DNA of 64,000 nt from Heterobilharzia americana (lineage: Eukaryota; Platyhelminthes; Trematoda; Strigeidida; Schistosomatidae). Positions 9,536 to 24,249 of this stretch are shown here, piece after piece; within the stretch, counting starts at the first letter, position 1; every line of letters begins with the position of its first letter. The DNA is taken from positions 3,968,001 through 4,032,000 of the forward strand of contig OX104130.1 of the NCBI GenBank assembly GCA_944470555.2. The letters run 5' to 3'. A program made the translations under genes and the position numbers. The notes beneath the pieces were generated by a model. That model did not search any database. It was not told where the DNA came from and worked only from the letters and a program-made list of their open reading frames with translations.

Positions 9536-12500
9536 CTGTAAACAGGACAGAAAGAAAGTATGGCAGGGAGATGAGAAGCAAAATGCAAAATTTAATGTCT
9601 TGGTTTATTTGGACGTTTGTGAGAATTAATTTATTGATTTCAAGTTAGTATTCATCGGGAACCGAGATGAACTGGAGAACTATTGAAAACCTAAAAGCTA
9701 TAGATGGCTGTTTCCCCCTGGTCTGGGATTTAACAGTGTACATCTATGACCCCACCAGGGATCGAACCCCGAACCTTCAGGTTTCACAGTGAGAAGGCTA
9801 CCATTCAGTCACTGTGATGGAAGTCAGTGTTGAATCAATAAGTCTCCACAAACCTCTAAATGTGACCCAGTGCTCATTAGTAAATGACTTGCTTCAGATG
9901 ACATATTCTGAATTTCCTATGAGAAATGGTGACTGGTGGGATAGACCAAGTCGAACGAGAGGACAAATACTCAACCGTGGAATTAAGGGAATATCGTACT
10001 ACTTAGCAAATTGACAGGAGTGGGGAAATGTGGACACAGCGAAACGAGAAGGTTGTGAATTCCATCTTTGATGAAGTCGTGGGTCTGAATGGCCAAGGAG
10101 TCCCATGCTGGGACGAAACACCTACCCATTGTTCCTAGGTTTCCAACGGTTCTTCAGCTGATGTCACTCCATCGTCAGTACCAACTTGAAGTTTTTCCCT
10201 TTAGTTAAAATCATTTTCATTTGATATTGTTCTAGCTATGATGCCATCATTGTGTAACTCGAAATGGAGGAGACATTTCGATACCAATTGATAGACCATT
10301 ATAAATGGTGTCTGAATAGGAAATGAAGTCTGCATACTTCATAGCTGTTCGAAACTAGTTTCCTTTCACAACTTATCAAGCCTTAACTGTATGAAACACA
10401 AAAACTGTGGTAATGTAGACCACCTGTATTGATGTACTCTTTGCGTTTTCTCAGTTAGGTGGTCTGAGGTTCAAGTGATCATTTTATCACAAAAGTTGGA
10501 TAAAGAGTCAAATAATTTCGTTTAGACTTGTGTCTGTATATGTGCATGAATCGGATTCCTTAGGTAAAAGGTCTTCCGTTGCCTGGACATAAATAAACTA
10601 GGTGAATGATAGCACATTCAGAATCAACGTTAAACATCTGAAGATAAGTCCTGCGAACTTCTACTATCTTTAGACGCTGACGGATTAGTCTTTGGCCCAC
10701 TTTTTTCACATAGGTGTTATCGAATCCCTTCTATCACTACCCAGGATATTTTACCAGTACAGAATTCATTACAATATCTCCCCTAGACTGACTGATTTAC
10801 GATAGTATCTTCAGAATTACAACACACATGAGCAATCAGAAATCTCTGGAGTTTAACGCAAACAGTAAACTCTTCTATGTGTAATGAATAAATTCATAAG
10901 GTAGTTCAAAGCTATATTCTTGTCACAAACACTGAAGCACAAAACAACACTGTTATTTAAGAGGTAAGTAAATTATTATTATTATTATTATTATTATTGT
11001 TATTATTATTATTATTATTAGTCCCTTGGGTTCCTAATGGAACATAGGGCTTCAGTAGCACGTCTCCATTACACTCTCTTCTCTGCAATCTCTTCAACCT
11101 GGCTCCACGACAGCCCACAAGCTCTCATTTCCTCCTCGCACGATCTTCTTCATATCACCCTCACCTAGGACGCCCAACTCGTCGTTTCTCATTTGGTTTC
11201 CACTTGAGGGCCTGACGCGTAATGTCCCCAGTTGGCCTTCTCAGTGTATGCCCAATCCATCTCCACTTCCTCCTGCATATTCGTTCAGCGATAGCTTCTT
11301 GCTTCGATGGTTCGTCCCCAGAGCTCCTTGTTGCTTATTATTTCTGGCCATCTGATTTTCAGTAGCCAGCCAGAGTAGCCAGTTGTTGATGAATGTCTGT
11401 AGTTTATTGGAAATCCCTTTCGTGACGCGCCAAGTCTCTCAACCATACAGAAGCACTGACTTGACGTTGGTGTTGAAAATCCGTATCTTGTTCCGCATGC
11501 TGAGTGCAGTGCAGAAGATCTCCACACTGGTTTCAGGCTAATGAACGCCTGTCTTGCTTTTCCGATTCTGACTTTGACATCCTCGTCTGTGCCTGTGCTG
11601 TCTGTAGTTGAAACAGTGCTTCCTAGACAGGTGAGGGAGGTTACTTCTTTTAAGTTTCTCCCTCTGATGGTGATTGAAGTCTGTTGTTGTTGGTGGTGGT
11701 GCGGTATCTTCATCACTTCTGTCTTCTCTATATTCACCTGTAGTCCCGTCTTCGCTGCCTCTTCTGTCAACTTGTTAGTTTTCACCTGTAGATCTTCAAC
11801 TGTGTGTGACATCAGACACAAGTCATCGTTGGCGAAATCCAGATCTTCCAGGTTCTTTTCCGCGGTCCAGCGTATTCCCCTCTTCTCCAGCTCCCCACTG
11901 TTTGCTGCATGATCCAGTCGACCACAATCAGGAATATCATGGGGGGTAGTAGGCAACCTTGTTTCACTCCTGTCCACTGTCTTCACTTCAAAGGCATCAC
12001 TGAACTTCGCATTGTGGATTACTTGGCATGTGGCGTCTTCACATAGTTGTTGAATGAGGCGGATAGAGGTTTGTGGTATTCCATAGTAGTGAAGCAGTTT
12101 CCAAATTACCTCTCGGTTGACGCTGTTAAAGGCCTTCTCAAAGTCGATAAAGTTGAGGTTGAGTTGAATTGACTGCCATTCTATGCTCTGTTCTATGATG
12201 ATGCGTAGTGTTGCAATTCGGTCGGCACATGATTTGTACTTCCTGAAGCCAGTCAACCAGCCTGTTCCGGTCGTAGTTTTGAATCTAGCGCATCCTTTAG
12301 CCTCTCCAGGATGATACGGCTTAATATTTTGGGTGGACAGGAGAGTGATTCCACGTCAGTTCTTGCAAACACTAAGGTCTCCCTTCTTTTTCGGCAGTTT
12401 GGCAAGGTAACGCTTCTTCCAATCACTAGCCAGGTACCTTCTCTTCCTTCCACACCTTCTGCAATAGTGGTGTTGTATGAGCATGTCCACTGTTGTCCCT

Positions 12501-12816
12501 GGGTCTGTTCTCAGTGCTTCTGGCGGGATCCCATCTAGTTCTGCTGCTTCCCCACATTTCAGTAGCTTTATGGCGTTCAGAACTTCCATTTTTGTTGGAG
12601 GATTTATATTCACTTGTAGTTCAGCGGCTGGACTGTAGGTGGTATTTCTGGACGAAGTGCAAGTGGCGGCGGTGATCGATTAAAGAGCTTCTTGAAGTGG
12701 TCGGCCCATTGTTTCCTTTGTTTCTCTTCTCTCGTTATTAAATTTCCTTCATCATCTTTTATCTGTTTAGGTAAGTAAATGCTTTTACCAATTTGTTTAT
12801 TACTACTCCTCAGTAT

Positions 12817-12885
<69 letters not shown>

Positions 12886-15800
12886 TAAACATATGATGTT
12901 AGTTGAATAGAGTTGTTGGTAGAATGCCGTGCTCACAGTGATCTAGTGGTACTCAAATAATCGAGCCAGTTTCTAAAGAGACTGTTGTCATCCATACAAA
13001 ATTTTAAGGTGATGAAGCACTGAACATCATTATCAGTCGACTTTCGAGGTGAATTAGTCGAATACTCTTCACAGGCAAAATTTATTTGACCTTCGCCAGG
13101 CTTGAATCATTCTCTATGTGCTTAAAAAAGAGACAATATCCTTCGATTGTGCATCTGTTAGATTTCCAGCTCCACAAGGGCAGCGTACACTAGCCAATAG
13201 TCTGACATTACTGTCAACACAAACACACGAGAGGAAATTACAGTCTGATTCTATATGAGTAAAAGGAAATGGATTATTAATTTCAAGTTCGTATTCATCA
13301 TGAACTGACATCAGTTGGAGAAACATTAGAAATCTGAAAGCACTAGACAGCTGTTTCGTCTTTGCACCAGATCCAGTTCTCATCGGTGACTAGTTTCGAA
13401 AAGTGATCCCTGAACTTCTAATGAGAAATCATGATTGGTGAGGCAAACCTGGTGGCCGTAACAGAATAATCAACCATGACATAGGGTGATTGTCACTTTT
13501 TGCCGCGAACTGACAGAAGTCAGAAATATGCACGACCGGATTCCGATCTAGTGGCTCAATCATGACGTGCTGGCCACGGAACATGAAGGTCTTGGGTCCG
13601 ATTCCTGTAGGGGCGGGGGGTCATGGATACACACTGGTGACACACTTCCTACCAGGATCAGACAGCTATCCAGTGCTCTCAAGTTTCCAATGCTCCTCCA
13701 ACTCATATCAGTTCATGATGAATAACAACTTGAACAATTCTGACATCTCAGAATCATTCATGCAGACGAACACTTGTCATGTTCTTATATATATACATAT
13801 AAGCTTGCATATTGTAAATTCCTGTTTACTACTATAACTTTGATAAAGCTAAGTAAGCATTAAGGCACCAAATAGTGGAACATCATTTGAAACGAATTCA
13901 TTCCATTTCACATTCATAGGAAAATACAATACAATACAAGACAATGAATATCACTCAAGTTGGCATGTGGGAAACAACAGAATTGTGAAAACCTGTCCAT
14001 GTGGACAGTGTAGTTTGTAAATCATTTGCAAATTGACAATCTGATTTGAAGCATACCGGTTAGGGTTTGCAAGCTAGTTAGCCAGGTAGATTTCGATGAT
14101 CTGAACTAATTTGGCTGTATGAGGTGAATTTGTTCGACTAGTATGGGACTCCTAAGCAGTTCTCACCTATGACCATACCCTCCAGGGCCCGAACACGCAA
14201 CATTCAGGTTTCATGGCCAGCACGTTAACGTTGAGCCATTGGGTTGGAATGCAACCATCCATATTTCTAACTTCTGTCAGTTCATGACAACTTCATTATT
14301 CAGTAGTTGTCTTCACATCTAAAAGGTTTGCCCCACTAATCACAACTTCTCATTGGAACTTCAAGAATCACCTCTCGAAGTTAGTCACTCATGACCACTA
14401 GATTAATTTTTTGTGGGGATTTAATAATTTTTCAAATTAGTATTCATCATTGACTGAAATCAGTTGGAATAAGGATCTTTTGATTCTGGCCCACTTGATC
14501 AGTGTTAACCTGCTGGCCACAGAGCCTGAAGTCTTGGGTTCTACTCTGGTGGAGTCATAACTCAGTTAGTACAGTAACGGACTGGTAACCAGGAAGTCAT
14601 TGGTTCGAACTCTTTGTCATCTATATGCACCCCACCCTATGAACGATCTCAAAATCTTACGTAACACCTTTAGTTATCATTCAACGTTTATATTTTTAAC
14701 TAGGAACATTATTATAATATTACCATGATTATAATCTTGTTGCCTGTATTATCCCGTCGTTGATTGGACCGAAGTGGTCGGTCTCTATTGGCATATGGAC
14801 TCCTACGCATATTGATGATGGATAGTGGCTAGGAGTGGGACCAAGGACGCACGATTTGTCCCACTTGGGACTCGTCAGCTGCATTTACCTGTCTCCAAGT
14901 GTGACATCCACACCAGGGCTCGAACTCAGAACTGATCGCTTCAAACACCAGAGCGTTATCCATTAGATCACCATGCTATGACAGCTACTTCTTGTGAGAC
15001 AGGACAATACAAGCAATAGCATTAAATCCATACCCGTTGCACAAGGTGTTGTTACTGTGACCCGGTGGGAACAACGGCACTCACTGGGAGGTAGGTACGT
15101 GCAGCTGACGAGTCCCAAGTAGGACAAAACTTGCGTCCTGGATTCCATTGCTATCCTCTACCCATCATTAGTACTACCACAATTATTGTTACTTCAGTCT
15201 CCCATAAATATGAATGCATAACTTGAGGATAAATTCAGTGAGATGGGTCCTGTTCAGTGTATTCCTTGTTTGGGAATCATGTAATCACATTTAATGGCAT
15301 TGACAAGCATCAAAAGTAACCAATTTCTTTTGACGATCATTATATCTATGATGGATAGTGGATAGCAGTGGAATCCAGGTGGCCCGTTTCATCCCAATTG
15401 AGACTACTACATCAGATGCATACTTGCCCCTCTTCTTGGCCAGCGACATTTATTGTTCGCCCTAGAACTCGAGTCTAGCACTAGTCGCTCGAAACACCGA
15501 GTGTTACCCACTAAACCACTGAGTGACAACAACCACTTCTTGTTCTACAGCTGTTGTGTAATTTTCTATATTATAGTGTAAAAAATGACAAAGATTGAGT
15601 GAGATGCAGGACAGAATGTATATGACGACATCTTGATGAAAATTGTACACCTATTAAAATAGTCATTTGCATAATGTTCTTGATTTCCTCTTCTGCTTGT
15701 ATCCCAGCTTGCTCTTAATACGTTCACAATGTCTCTTGCCTTTCTCTGGGCATAATCTTTACCTATTGCTGGTAATTCTACCCAATATATACTACTTATA

Positions 15801-18800
15801 TCCATTGTTATCAGTAGTATCCACTACAATAGTTTGGATATATATTGGTTAACGATTAGACTGAATTAATAGGCCACAATCAGAATATAGACTTTCATTA
15901 TACGTAAAGATTTCACTTATCCACGCAAAGATCACTAAGTGAAAATGAAATTTGTAAAATGATGAAAACTATTCACAAATATTTATAAAGAAAATCTTTA
16001 TTCACTTGTTTTACACTTACCAATGGCTAAATGTACAGAAACTGCTGTCTTATTTGTTGTTAAACTCCACATATGTAAATTGTGTATCTCTTTAACTCCA
16101 GGTATATCAATCAAAGAATTCTTCACCTCATTGAAATTTAATCCACGCGGTGTAGCCCCATTAAAACATTCAATGTATCTCTTAGTATATTGATAGTAGT
16201 GATAAGAACCAAGACAGAGAATAGGAATGTGCACAGTGGATCAACGATTTTGTAACTAGGCTTTAAAATGAAGAGGAAGAAATTTGATGAGTTCACAGAT
16301 AGGAAGTTACTGGTGTCACTAATATTGTTGACGATGATGATGATGTACCTGCTGCGAGATCTGGCGGTCCAGAGTCCGTCCCCTGGTCGGTCTATCAGTG
16401 AGCAACCCTTTTTAGTCCTATGCAAATAACAAACAGTCGTCCAATGCACCTAAATTATAAATAGTCCTGTTTGACAGATGCTGGCTTCTAAGTTGGCCGG
16501 TTGAAGGTGATCGGCTAGGAGCACTACAGCACTTAAGTGTCTTGCTTTTTAACACTTGCCAGTAATGTGTATCTACAACTTCCAGGGAACTGATGTCCTA
16601 TATGAGATTCGAACCAAAAAGTGTCACGTAGAAACTGGATAACACCAAGTTATCTTTGAGAAACTTATGTTTCACTTCTCTGATTTTAACGTTCAACTTG
16701 AGGCAAAAACATTTGCTAAATAGTTTCTACACTCTCAAAAGTACCTGATATTCACCCACCATCTAATTCCGGACTATTCACTTCTTCTCAGGTACAAATA
16801 TGCCTTTGAGACTAGATAATTCACCTCAAAAAGCATGTTGACCAAAAAACTGATAAAATTACAACAAAGTGTAATCTTATACCCATGTTGGTGACTAGCA
16901 GAGGAATTTAAGATACCCATTTCGTCTTATTTTGGGCTCATCTGCTGGATGTACCTGCACCTCAGTTATTGATACTGTTCTTGCCGACACCTGAACCCAA
17001 TGCCGATCACTTCAGATCCCAACGCGTTGTCCACTATGCCACTGTGAGACGGTACACACCTCTTGTGCGACGGGTATCAGTTGCTGTTGTGACACATTCA
17101 ACTGACGGGTCCCTAGCAGGGCGAAACACACTTCGTGGATTCTTATACCAGTCACCAACATTAATATAATATCATGAATATTCGGCAGTGTCGAAGAATC
17201 CGAAAAGGAGCCCATCTGCCAATAGCAGAGGTCGAATAATTCGACTTTGTATAGCAACAGGAAATTACAAGTACCATAACAAAAGGTGTAGTCTGATTAC
17301 CTGAAAATAGATAATTAATGCTGCAATCATAACTCCAACACTTTGTAATAAATCACCAATCACATGAATAAATGCAGCACGAACAGTAATATTTTGATGA
17401 TTAGCTTCTTTGTGAATTTCTTTATTTGCTACATGTTCAACATTAACAGTAGATAAATCATCAACATGATGTACATGCTTTACATTCAATCTTGATTCAG
17501 GTGGAAAATTTTGCGATACACTGACTGAATGTGTATGACCATCTGATGCACCATGACTATGTCCATGATCATGTAGTGTTAAGAGCATACTTTAGGAGAA
17601 AAAAAAATTCAAACGTCTGGATATACTACTTATTTCCAGTTATAATTAGTATCTTAAGAAAGCAAGTAATTTAGTGAGTAAGGAGCTAACTGTGAATTGA
17701 AGTTTGGTACAGTGATACTTTTTAAAAGCACACTAGAGGTTCCAGCTGTTGGGAAAAATTTGTTTTGTATAATCTACATTGGGGCTTTTCTCACATCATA
17801 TGGCTCCCTATTTACTTTGACGACTGAACTATCCTGCTGTCCTTTACGCAGCTGATAAGATTCTATACTGTTAAAGTAGCGCTAATCGGAATTCCAGTGG
17901 TTTGAACAATTTGACTGGCTGAGATTAATCAATCTGAGTACACTGTTGCAGAGTTCGGCCTTAGATGATCGGAATGGTTGTCTGGAGCTTAAGTCATTTC
18001 AATTTGCCTCGAAAGCGCTGGTGACATTTCTGAGTCGTCTAGAACATTCATTTTGGTCAGTAGTGTATGCATGTCAAGCTTCGTATTCACGAAGCGTCTT
18101 GATATGCTTTGCATAACTAACATATTTAATAGATCGTTTTGGGAAAATACCACACCAACTGCCTGGAAAGATATTAAGACAGTCCCAGTACCTAAGTCAA
18201 CGACTTCAAGCAGATGTCTTAAATTCCGTCCGATTGCAATTACTTCTCCGTTCTTGAAAATAATAGAGAAGCTAGTGATACCTGTGCTCAAACCATCATT
18301 AAAGGCTTTCGCAGACCCTCTGGATGTCACCACTGTCTTATGTCACAATATTATTTATAAGCTTGATAGAAATGCAAGTATATCAGGTGTAGCCTTTTAA
18401 GCAATACTTCAGCATTTAATGCTGTCCCAAGACCTATTTTGCTGGATAAGCTAACCGGGACAATTACTGAGTCCTGGATCATCAGTTGGCTGCACCCCTA
18501 TTTGTCTACTGGGAAACAACATACTGTTTACAGAGAGAAGCGCTCCACCTCATTCCCTACTGTGATTGTTGTTCCCCAAGGAGTCATCCTTTCGCTATGT
18601 CTTTTCTCATTCCTTCTGCATGACCTACCATCTTCAACTGGTATCAATCTCATCAAGTATGCTGACGACTTAACAGTTTCCTCTTCAACAGATTCTTCCC
18701 AACTGAATGACTTCCTATCTACTGTTAGACGATGGTCCTCCGTGAATGGTCTTATGCTTAATTCCTCAAAATGTCACACCATGAACTTTAGTTTAAGACA

Positions 18801-21800
18801 TGAACATAACCTACGCAAACTGCTTGGTTCTCATGATTCCTGTTGTGTTGATCGTTGGGCATTAGAGAATGTTACATGTGTGATTTATCTCACCGTATAT
18901 GTTTTTCTCCAGACCTAGACTGGTCCTCTCTTACCTTACCTCACTTATTTACAATAGAATTTTCCACCCAACTTCGTATATTAGGAAGTTGAGAGTATCT
19001 GCTGGTATAACTCAACCTCTCCTTCTGTGTTTTATAAACTCCTGAATTTTGCCTGTTCTTCTCTTTTGCTGCCCTTTATTTTTTCCTGGGTTGCTGAAAA
19101 AGGACTATGATGTGTGTTGTGTAGAACTTTGAAGATTGTCAGCAGAACTAGTGGTGTACCTGTGAACCTACTAGTTAAAATAGTTGTGGACAAATATCTG
19201 AATTCATGTAAACATCTGACAGGTGTTATTTTATCAGATAACCAGCATCGTCTTCACTCAAAGCCATCTGTGTGTCGATCATCTCAAAACACGAGACGTA
19301 CTACTAATGCCGTGGTTGGAGACGTTATCACTGAGCCATTGAAACAGTGATTGACCCTCTGTAAAACTGGTTATGTGGATAAATTGGTAGCTGGGTAGTG
19401 GCAAGTCTTTTAGCCGCCTGATGACCACATTGTAAAACAGGCTGACAGAATACGAACAACACTCAGAAGGAGACAACATGAAATCGACTGATCTCCTGTG
19501 ACCGATGAATGTATCCCTTTATTCTATTTACATTTCCATAGGTTCCTGAATTTCTGTTTTATCGGTAATTAACGATACTGAAAAGAAAGAGAGAGAGACA
19601 GAGAGAAAGAAAAATAGGAACAAATATCCTCTGAGTGCTTAATATATTCACTGTGAGGTGAAAGTAGACACGATGTAATAAAGCTTACATAATGTTTACT
19701 CCAACTCCTGTAGCAGAAGTGATCAGCATTATTTTCCCATCAATTTCATATTTATTATGAATGATGCGTATAACAGCCAAGTAGACGAGTATACCAGTCA
19801 CCAACCAGATTAACATAACTGATGCAAATGCGCCAACGACTTCTTCAAAAAAACAAACAATACACACATTCTTAAATAAGGAAGGTCAAGTCAAGGTCAA
19901 TCAAGTCATCTATTTTGAAAAAAAACTCAAACATATTAGAAAGATATCAGTAATATGAAACAGGTCATTAAAGAACAAAGTAATGGAATGGTTTGAAATC
20001 AAAAAACCAAGGACATAAGTTTCAAGATACTTTATCGAAAGAAACAACTTTAGACACATTAATAACTGGTGAATTTGTTAGTCAGTTTAAAACAGAAGTT
20101 ATTAAAGGTAACCACTGGGGTACATCTAATTGGATTTCCTAATGTCAACGGAAAGGAATTACAATCATGCTGACTGATGTCAGCATGAAATCACTTGAAG
20201 TTGACCGATTGGTCATTCAAGTCATCAATGAAGTGGATACCTGTTGAAGACATTGCATGCTAATCACTCTTTATTGTGAATTGACAGGTGAGAAAATGTA
20301 GATCATCAAATTATGACATAGTGGCTGAATGTTGACGATCTTGGGTGTGTCCTACTGCGAGCTCAAATACTAGGATGAAACAGCTATCCACTGTCCTCAG
20401 ATTTTCGATGGCTCACAAAATGGTGTCAGTCCGTGATGAAGATCACTGTCAAATCAACCAGTCAATTCCCACAAACCTCTAAACTAAAAAGGAATTGATC
20501 AGTAAGAGTCCATTGAACAACATGTAGCTGAATACTTAGAGTTGCGTTTGCAAATAACCTACAACTTTCATGGTCTACATTAATATTTCTCACAGTTGAG
20601 TAGTTTTCCAAATGCCCAACTTTGACGTAAACAAGGTTTCTGTTTGAAACCATTCAACCGAGATCACGAGGTAGGATCTCTAGTACAAAAGTGTCTTGAA
20701 CTAAGGAAGAAGATACTACTGGTGAAGAATTTGAGTGGTTAGACGCTACTCACTGTAGATTCCACCGGCCAGCTAGATCAGTGTGATCTAAATACCAAAC
20801 AGTCATTCAGGTGGTTTAGAGCCGAGTCAGTCAACTAGCGATGTATCCGGATAAATTCACCTCATACAGCGAAATTAGTTCAGATCATTGAAATCTACCT
20901 GGCTAACTAGCTTGCAAACCCTAACCGGTATGCTTCAAAACAGATTGTCAATTTGCAAATGATTTACAAACTACACTGTCCACATGGACAGGTTTTCACA
21001 ATTCTGTTGTTTCCCACATGCCAACTTGAGTGATATTCATTGTCTTGTGTTGTATTGTATTTTCCTATGAATGTGAAATGGAATGAATTCGTTTCAAATG
21101 ATGTTCCACTATTTGGTGCCTTAATGCTTACTTAGCTTTATCAAAGTTACAGTAGTAAACAGGAATTTACAATATGCAAGTTTATATGTATATATATAAG
21201 AACATGACAAGTGTTCGTCTGCATGAATGATTCTGAGATGTCAGAATTGTTCAAGTTGTTATTCATCATGAACTGATATGAGTTGGAGGAGCATTGGAAA
21301 CTTGAGAGCACTGGATAGCTGTCTGATCCTGGTAGGAAGTGTGTCACCAGTGTGTATCCATGACCCCCCGCCCCTACAGGAATCGGACCCAAGACCTTCA
21401 TGTTCCGTGGCCAGCACGTCATGATTGAGCCACTGGATCGGAATCCGGTCGTGCATATTTCTGACTTCTGTCAGTTCACGGCAAAAAGTGACAATCACCC
21501 TATGTCATGGTTGATTATTCTGTTACGGCCACCAGGTTTGCCTCACCAATCATGATTTCTCATTAGAAGTTCAGGGATCACTTTTCGAAACTAGTCACCG
21601 ATGAGAACTGGATCTGGTGCAAAGACGAAACAGCTGTCTAGTGCTTTCAGATTTCTAATGTTTCTCCAACTGATGTCAGTTCATGATGAATACCAATTTG
21701 AAAATTTATTAAGTCCCCAATAAACCTCAAATCCAGTTTTTAAAATTGTAGAATAAAGATGATATCCATTTATAGTGTGTTGTGTGTGTGATGAGTGTAT

Positions 21801-24200
21801 AAATTACAGATTGAGATTTCTATGTACACATGTGTGCTTATAGTTCTTATCTCCTGGTTATTTCAGTATATGGAGGTGGGTTGAGACCAGGTCAAACTAC
21901 GTTTTATTCCCTCATTCCTTCCTAGACAATCAGACAATTTTGATTGCAGTTTGTGTGAAGAGACGTTCTTTATAACTCCTAAAGTCTTTCTGAATAATTT
22001 CGATATTGTCAAAATCGACATTTTGACCTGAGATTATAACATGTAGAGCTATGGCTGAAGTTCTATTCAAGTTGCTTTTTAATTCCACTAGATTTCTAGG
22101 AGGTCGAGTGGAAGCTCTTCGGTGTTCATTTTTCCTCATTTTTATTTCAAGGCAAGTCTGTCCTATGTATCTTACACCATAGACTGAGTATTTTATTTTA
22201 TAAACACAATTAGATTGTGAATCTAGAGGGAACTCATGCTTCACATGGTCTAAGGTGTTCTGGAATGTGTTTGATGTTCTGTAGAATACTCTGATGATGT
22301 TTCATTTGTTCAACACTCTCCTAATTTCATCTTTGTGTTGAGATGCATGATTAAGGAGTAGTTTTACAGAGTAATTTATTGTTATTTTCTATTTTGTGAA
22401 TGAATTTCCATTGGATAATTATTCATTTTAAGTATCTTGTTCATATATTTTAATTCCTTAACTCGCGTTATTAAAGTGGGTGTGTGTGTGCTCTGCCTAG
22501 GAGACTGGAGGCGAGAGAAACTTTCACACTGGTGTTTGGATGTGATGAGTTGAAATGTAAATATTTGTTCGCATGTGTTGCTTTCCTTATACCTAAATGA
22601 CCATTTTCTCTCCACTTAACAAGACAATCAAGGAAAGGTAGTTCCCCTCCTTATCTGTGTCTTTTTCTCGGTTGAACTTGATACACTGGGAGATCTAGAG
22701 TTCAGCTGATCAAAGAATGTCTGCTGTAAGTTGTGTTTTAAAGATGACGAATGTCTCATCAAGGTATCTCAGTGAAATGTCTGAGTTTAGTAAGTGAGTG
22801 AAGACACTTTCTTCAAATCTACTCATAAATAGGTTAACTAGTATTGGTGAAGCAGGTGAACGTATAGCAACACCGTCAGTTTACCTGTATAGTTCTCCTT
22901 TATATGTGAGGTAAGTATAGTCTCTAAGCAGAATTTTAAGGCCTTGATGATGTCGCTGGTATTCAGTGGACATGTGATGTATGTAAGTTGAATTGAGAAT
23001 ATACAAGAAACAAGGGTAAATTAATAAACAATCACCAGAACTGATTTTTGTAGTCCAGATGAATAGTAGAGACGGTTAATTTCATTGCATTCTGTACATT
23101 TCAAAGCTTTATAAGAATACAAATTATCAGCAGAAATATGAATTATTAGAGTGAATACTCTCAGCAGTGCGTATCCATGGCTTCAACACGCAATGAACTC
23201 AAGACCTTCAGGTCTTGTGGCAATAACTTTACCATTCAGTCATTGAATCTGTATCTCATGTTCCACAGTTTTCTACTTCTATCAGTAAGTGATATAGCGC
23301 TACTATCCCCTAGTACCACTGTTGAGTATTTATCTTCGCGCTCGACATGGTTTACCTCACTGGTCACGACTTTTCATAGGAACTTCAATAAATCTTATCT
23401 CAAAGCAAGTCACTTACTACTGAGCACTGAAATCAGTCCACGATGAACACCGCCTTTAGGAAAGGTTTATTTAATTGGTAAGTTAAACTTTTCTATGGTA
23501 ACTTCAGCTGAGACCATTAAAGTGTTTTTGGTCTCAGGCTATCGGCAGAAAGCCATGCTTCATCTAAATTTTGTGACTGTTGGCCGTCGTCATTAAGTCA
23601 TATCTACAGCCTTCAGGGAACTAATGTCCCGTTTGACATTCGAACACACGTCATCCAGTGTTGTTGTCAGCGAGGCTAGCACTGAGATATTTAGGCTACG
23701 ATTGGCTTACTTTAGGACTGGATTAGATATACTGATTGGTCACTTGAGAGCATGCAACTTTCTGTTGTCTATTCCTGAGGGCTGATCAAATTCTACTCAT
23801 CATTTTGTTTAATGTGGTCACCTAACTGGGAAACTCATCATCATGGTGCCCTTTTACTACTGTTACTTGGTTGAAGGAATTTGGCTTATGAATTTTAACA
23901 GTTTGCCAAAACATAACTTGAAAAGATAAACATCCCAAATATGCCAATTGATTGAAGACAATTAGCCTATGATTGTGTTAAATAAAATGTCAATAAATAT
24001 CGTTTTTTTTCCAGCTTACCTGCACGATGCCATCCAAAACTCATTTTGTTTGTTGATGGTCTAGATGCCAAGAATAAGGCTAACAAACTGATGAGGAAAC
24101 TAGCAAAATCTGTTAGTAGGTGAGCAGCATCAGTCATAATTGCTAAGCTATGCGCTAAAGCTCCTCCTGTAAACAGAAGTTACGATGAAAAAACCTGTTT

Positions 24201-24249
<49 letters not shown>

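Larger units (their letters stand above)
9536..16020 (-). other. Zinc transporter intron 7 (6,485 bp)
   Basis: Donor GTAAGT at 16020, acceptor TTTACAG. Contents: S1 copies (9640-10195), an RTE (10976-12775), a CA tract, the left arm of a near-identical inverted repeat (13275-14113), another S1 (14114-14290) and SMα-like units (14766-15545). Nothing recognised in 10200-10970, 12884-13274, 14290-14765 or 15546-16020. Confidence 0.85.
19843..24019 (-). other. Zinc transporter intron 4 (4,177 bp)
   Basis: Contains an S1 relic (20330-20450), half of the foldback repeat (20755-20900), the right arm of the inverted repeat (20850-21695), a PLE (21930-22960) and S1/S2 relics (23160-23700). Nothing recognised in 19860-20330, 20450-20755 or 23701-24019. 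Confidence 0.85.

Noticed and set aside
11541..11912. 123-codon plus-strand open frame
   Set aside because: Lies antisense to the RTE reverse transcriptase; its sequence is the shadow of that ORF and recurs antisense to the other RTE copies (26546-26752, 46515-46766).
13562..13837. 91-codon frame present twice (also 21147-21422)
   Set aside because: Identical only because the large inverted repeat duplicates it; its content is S1 repeat sequence including the B box.
14545..14640. tRNA-like segment with GGTTCGAACTC and a D-arm-like CTCAGTTAGTACAG
   Set aside because: No acceptor stem and a poor anticodon stem; it sits in repeat debris, so it is a tRNA-derived repeat head and not a tRNA gene.
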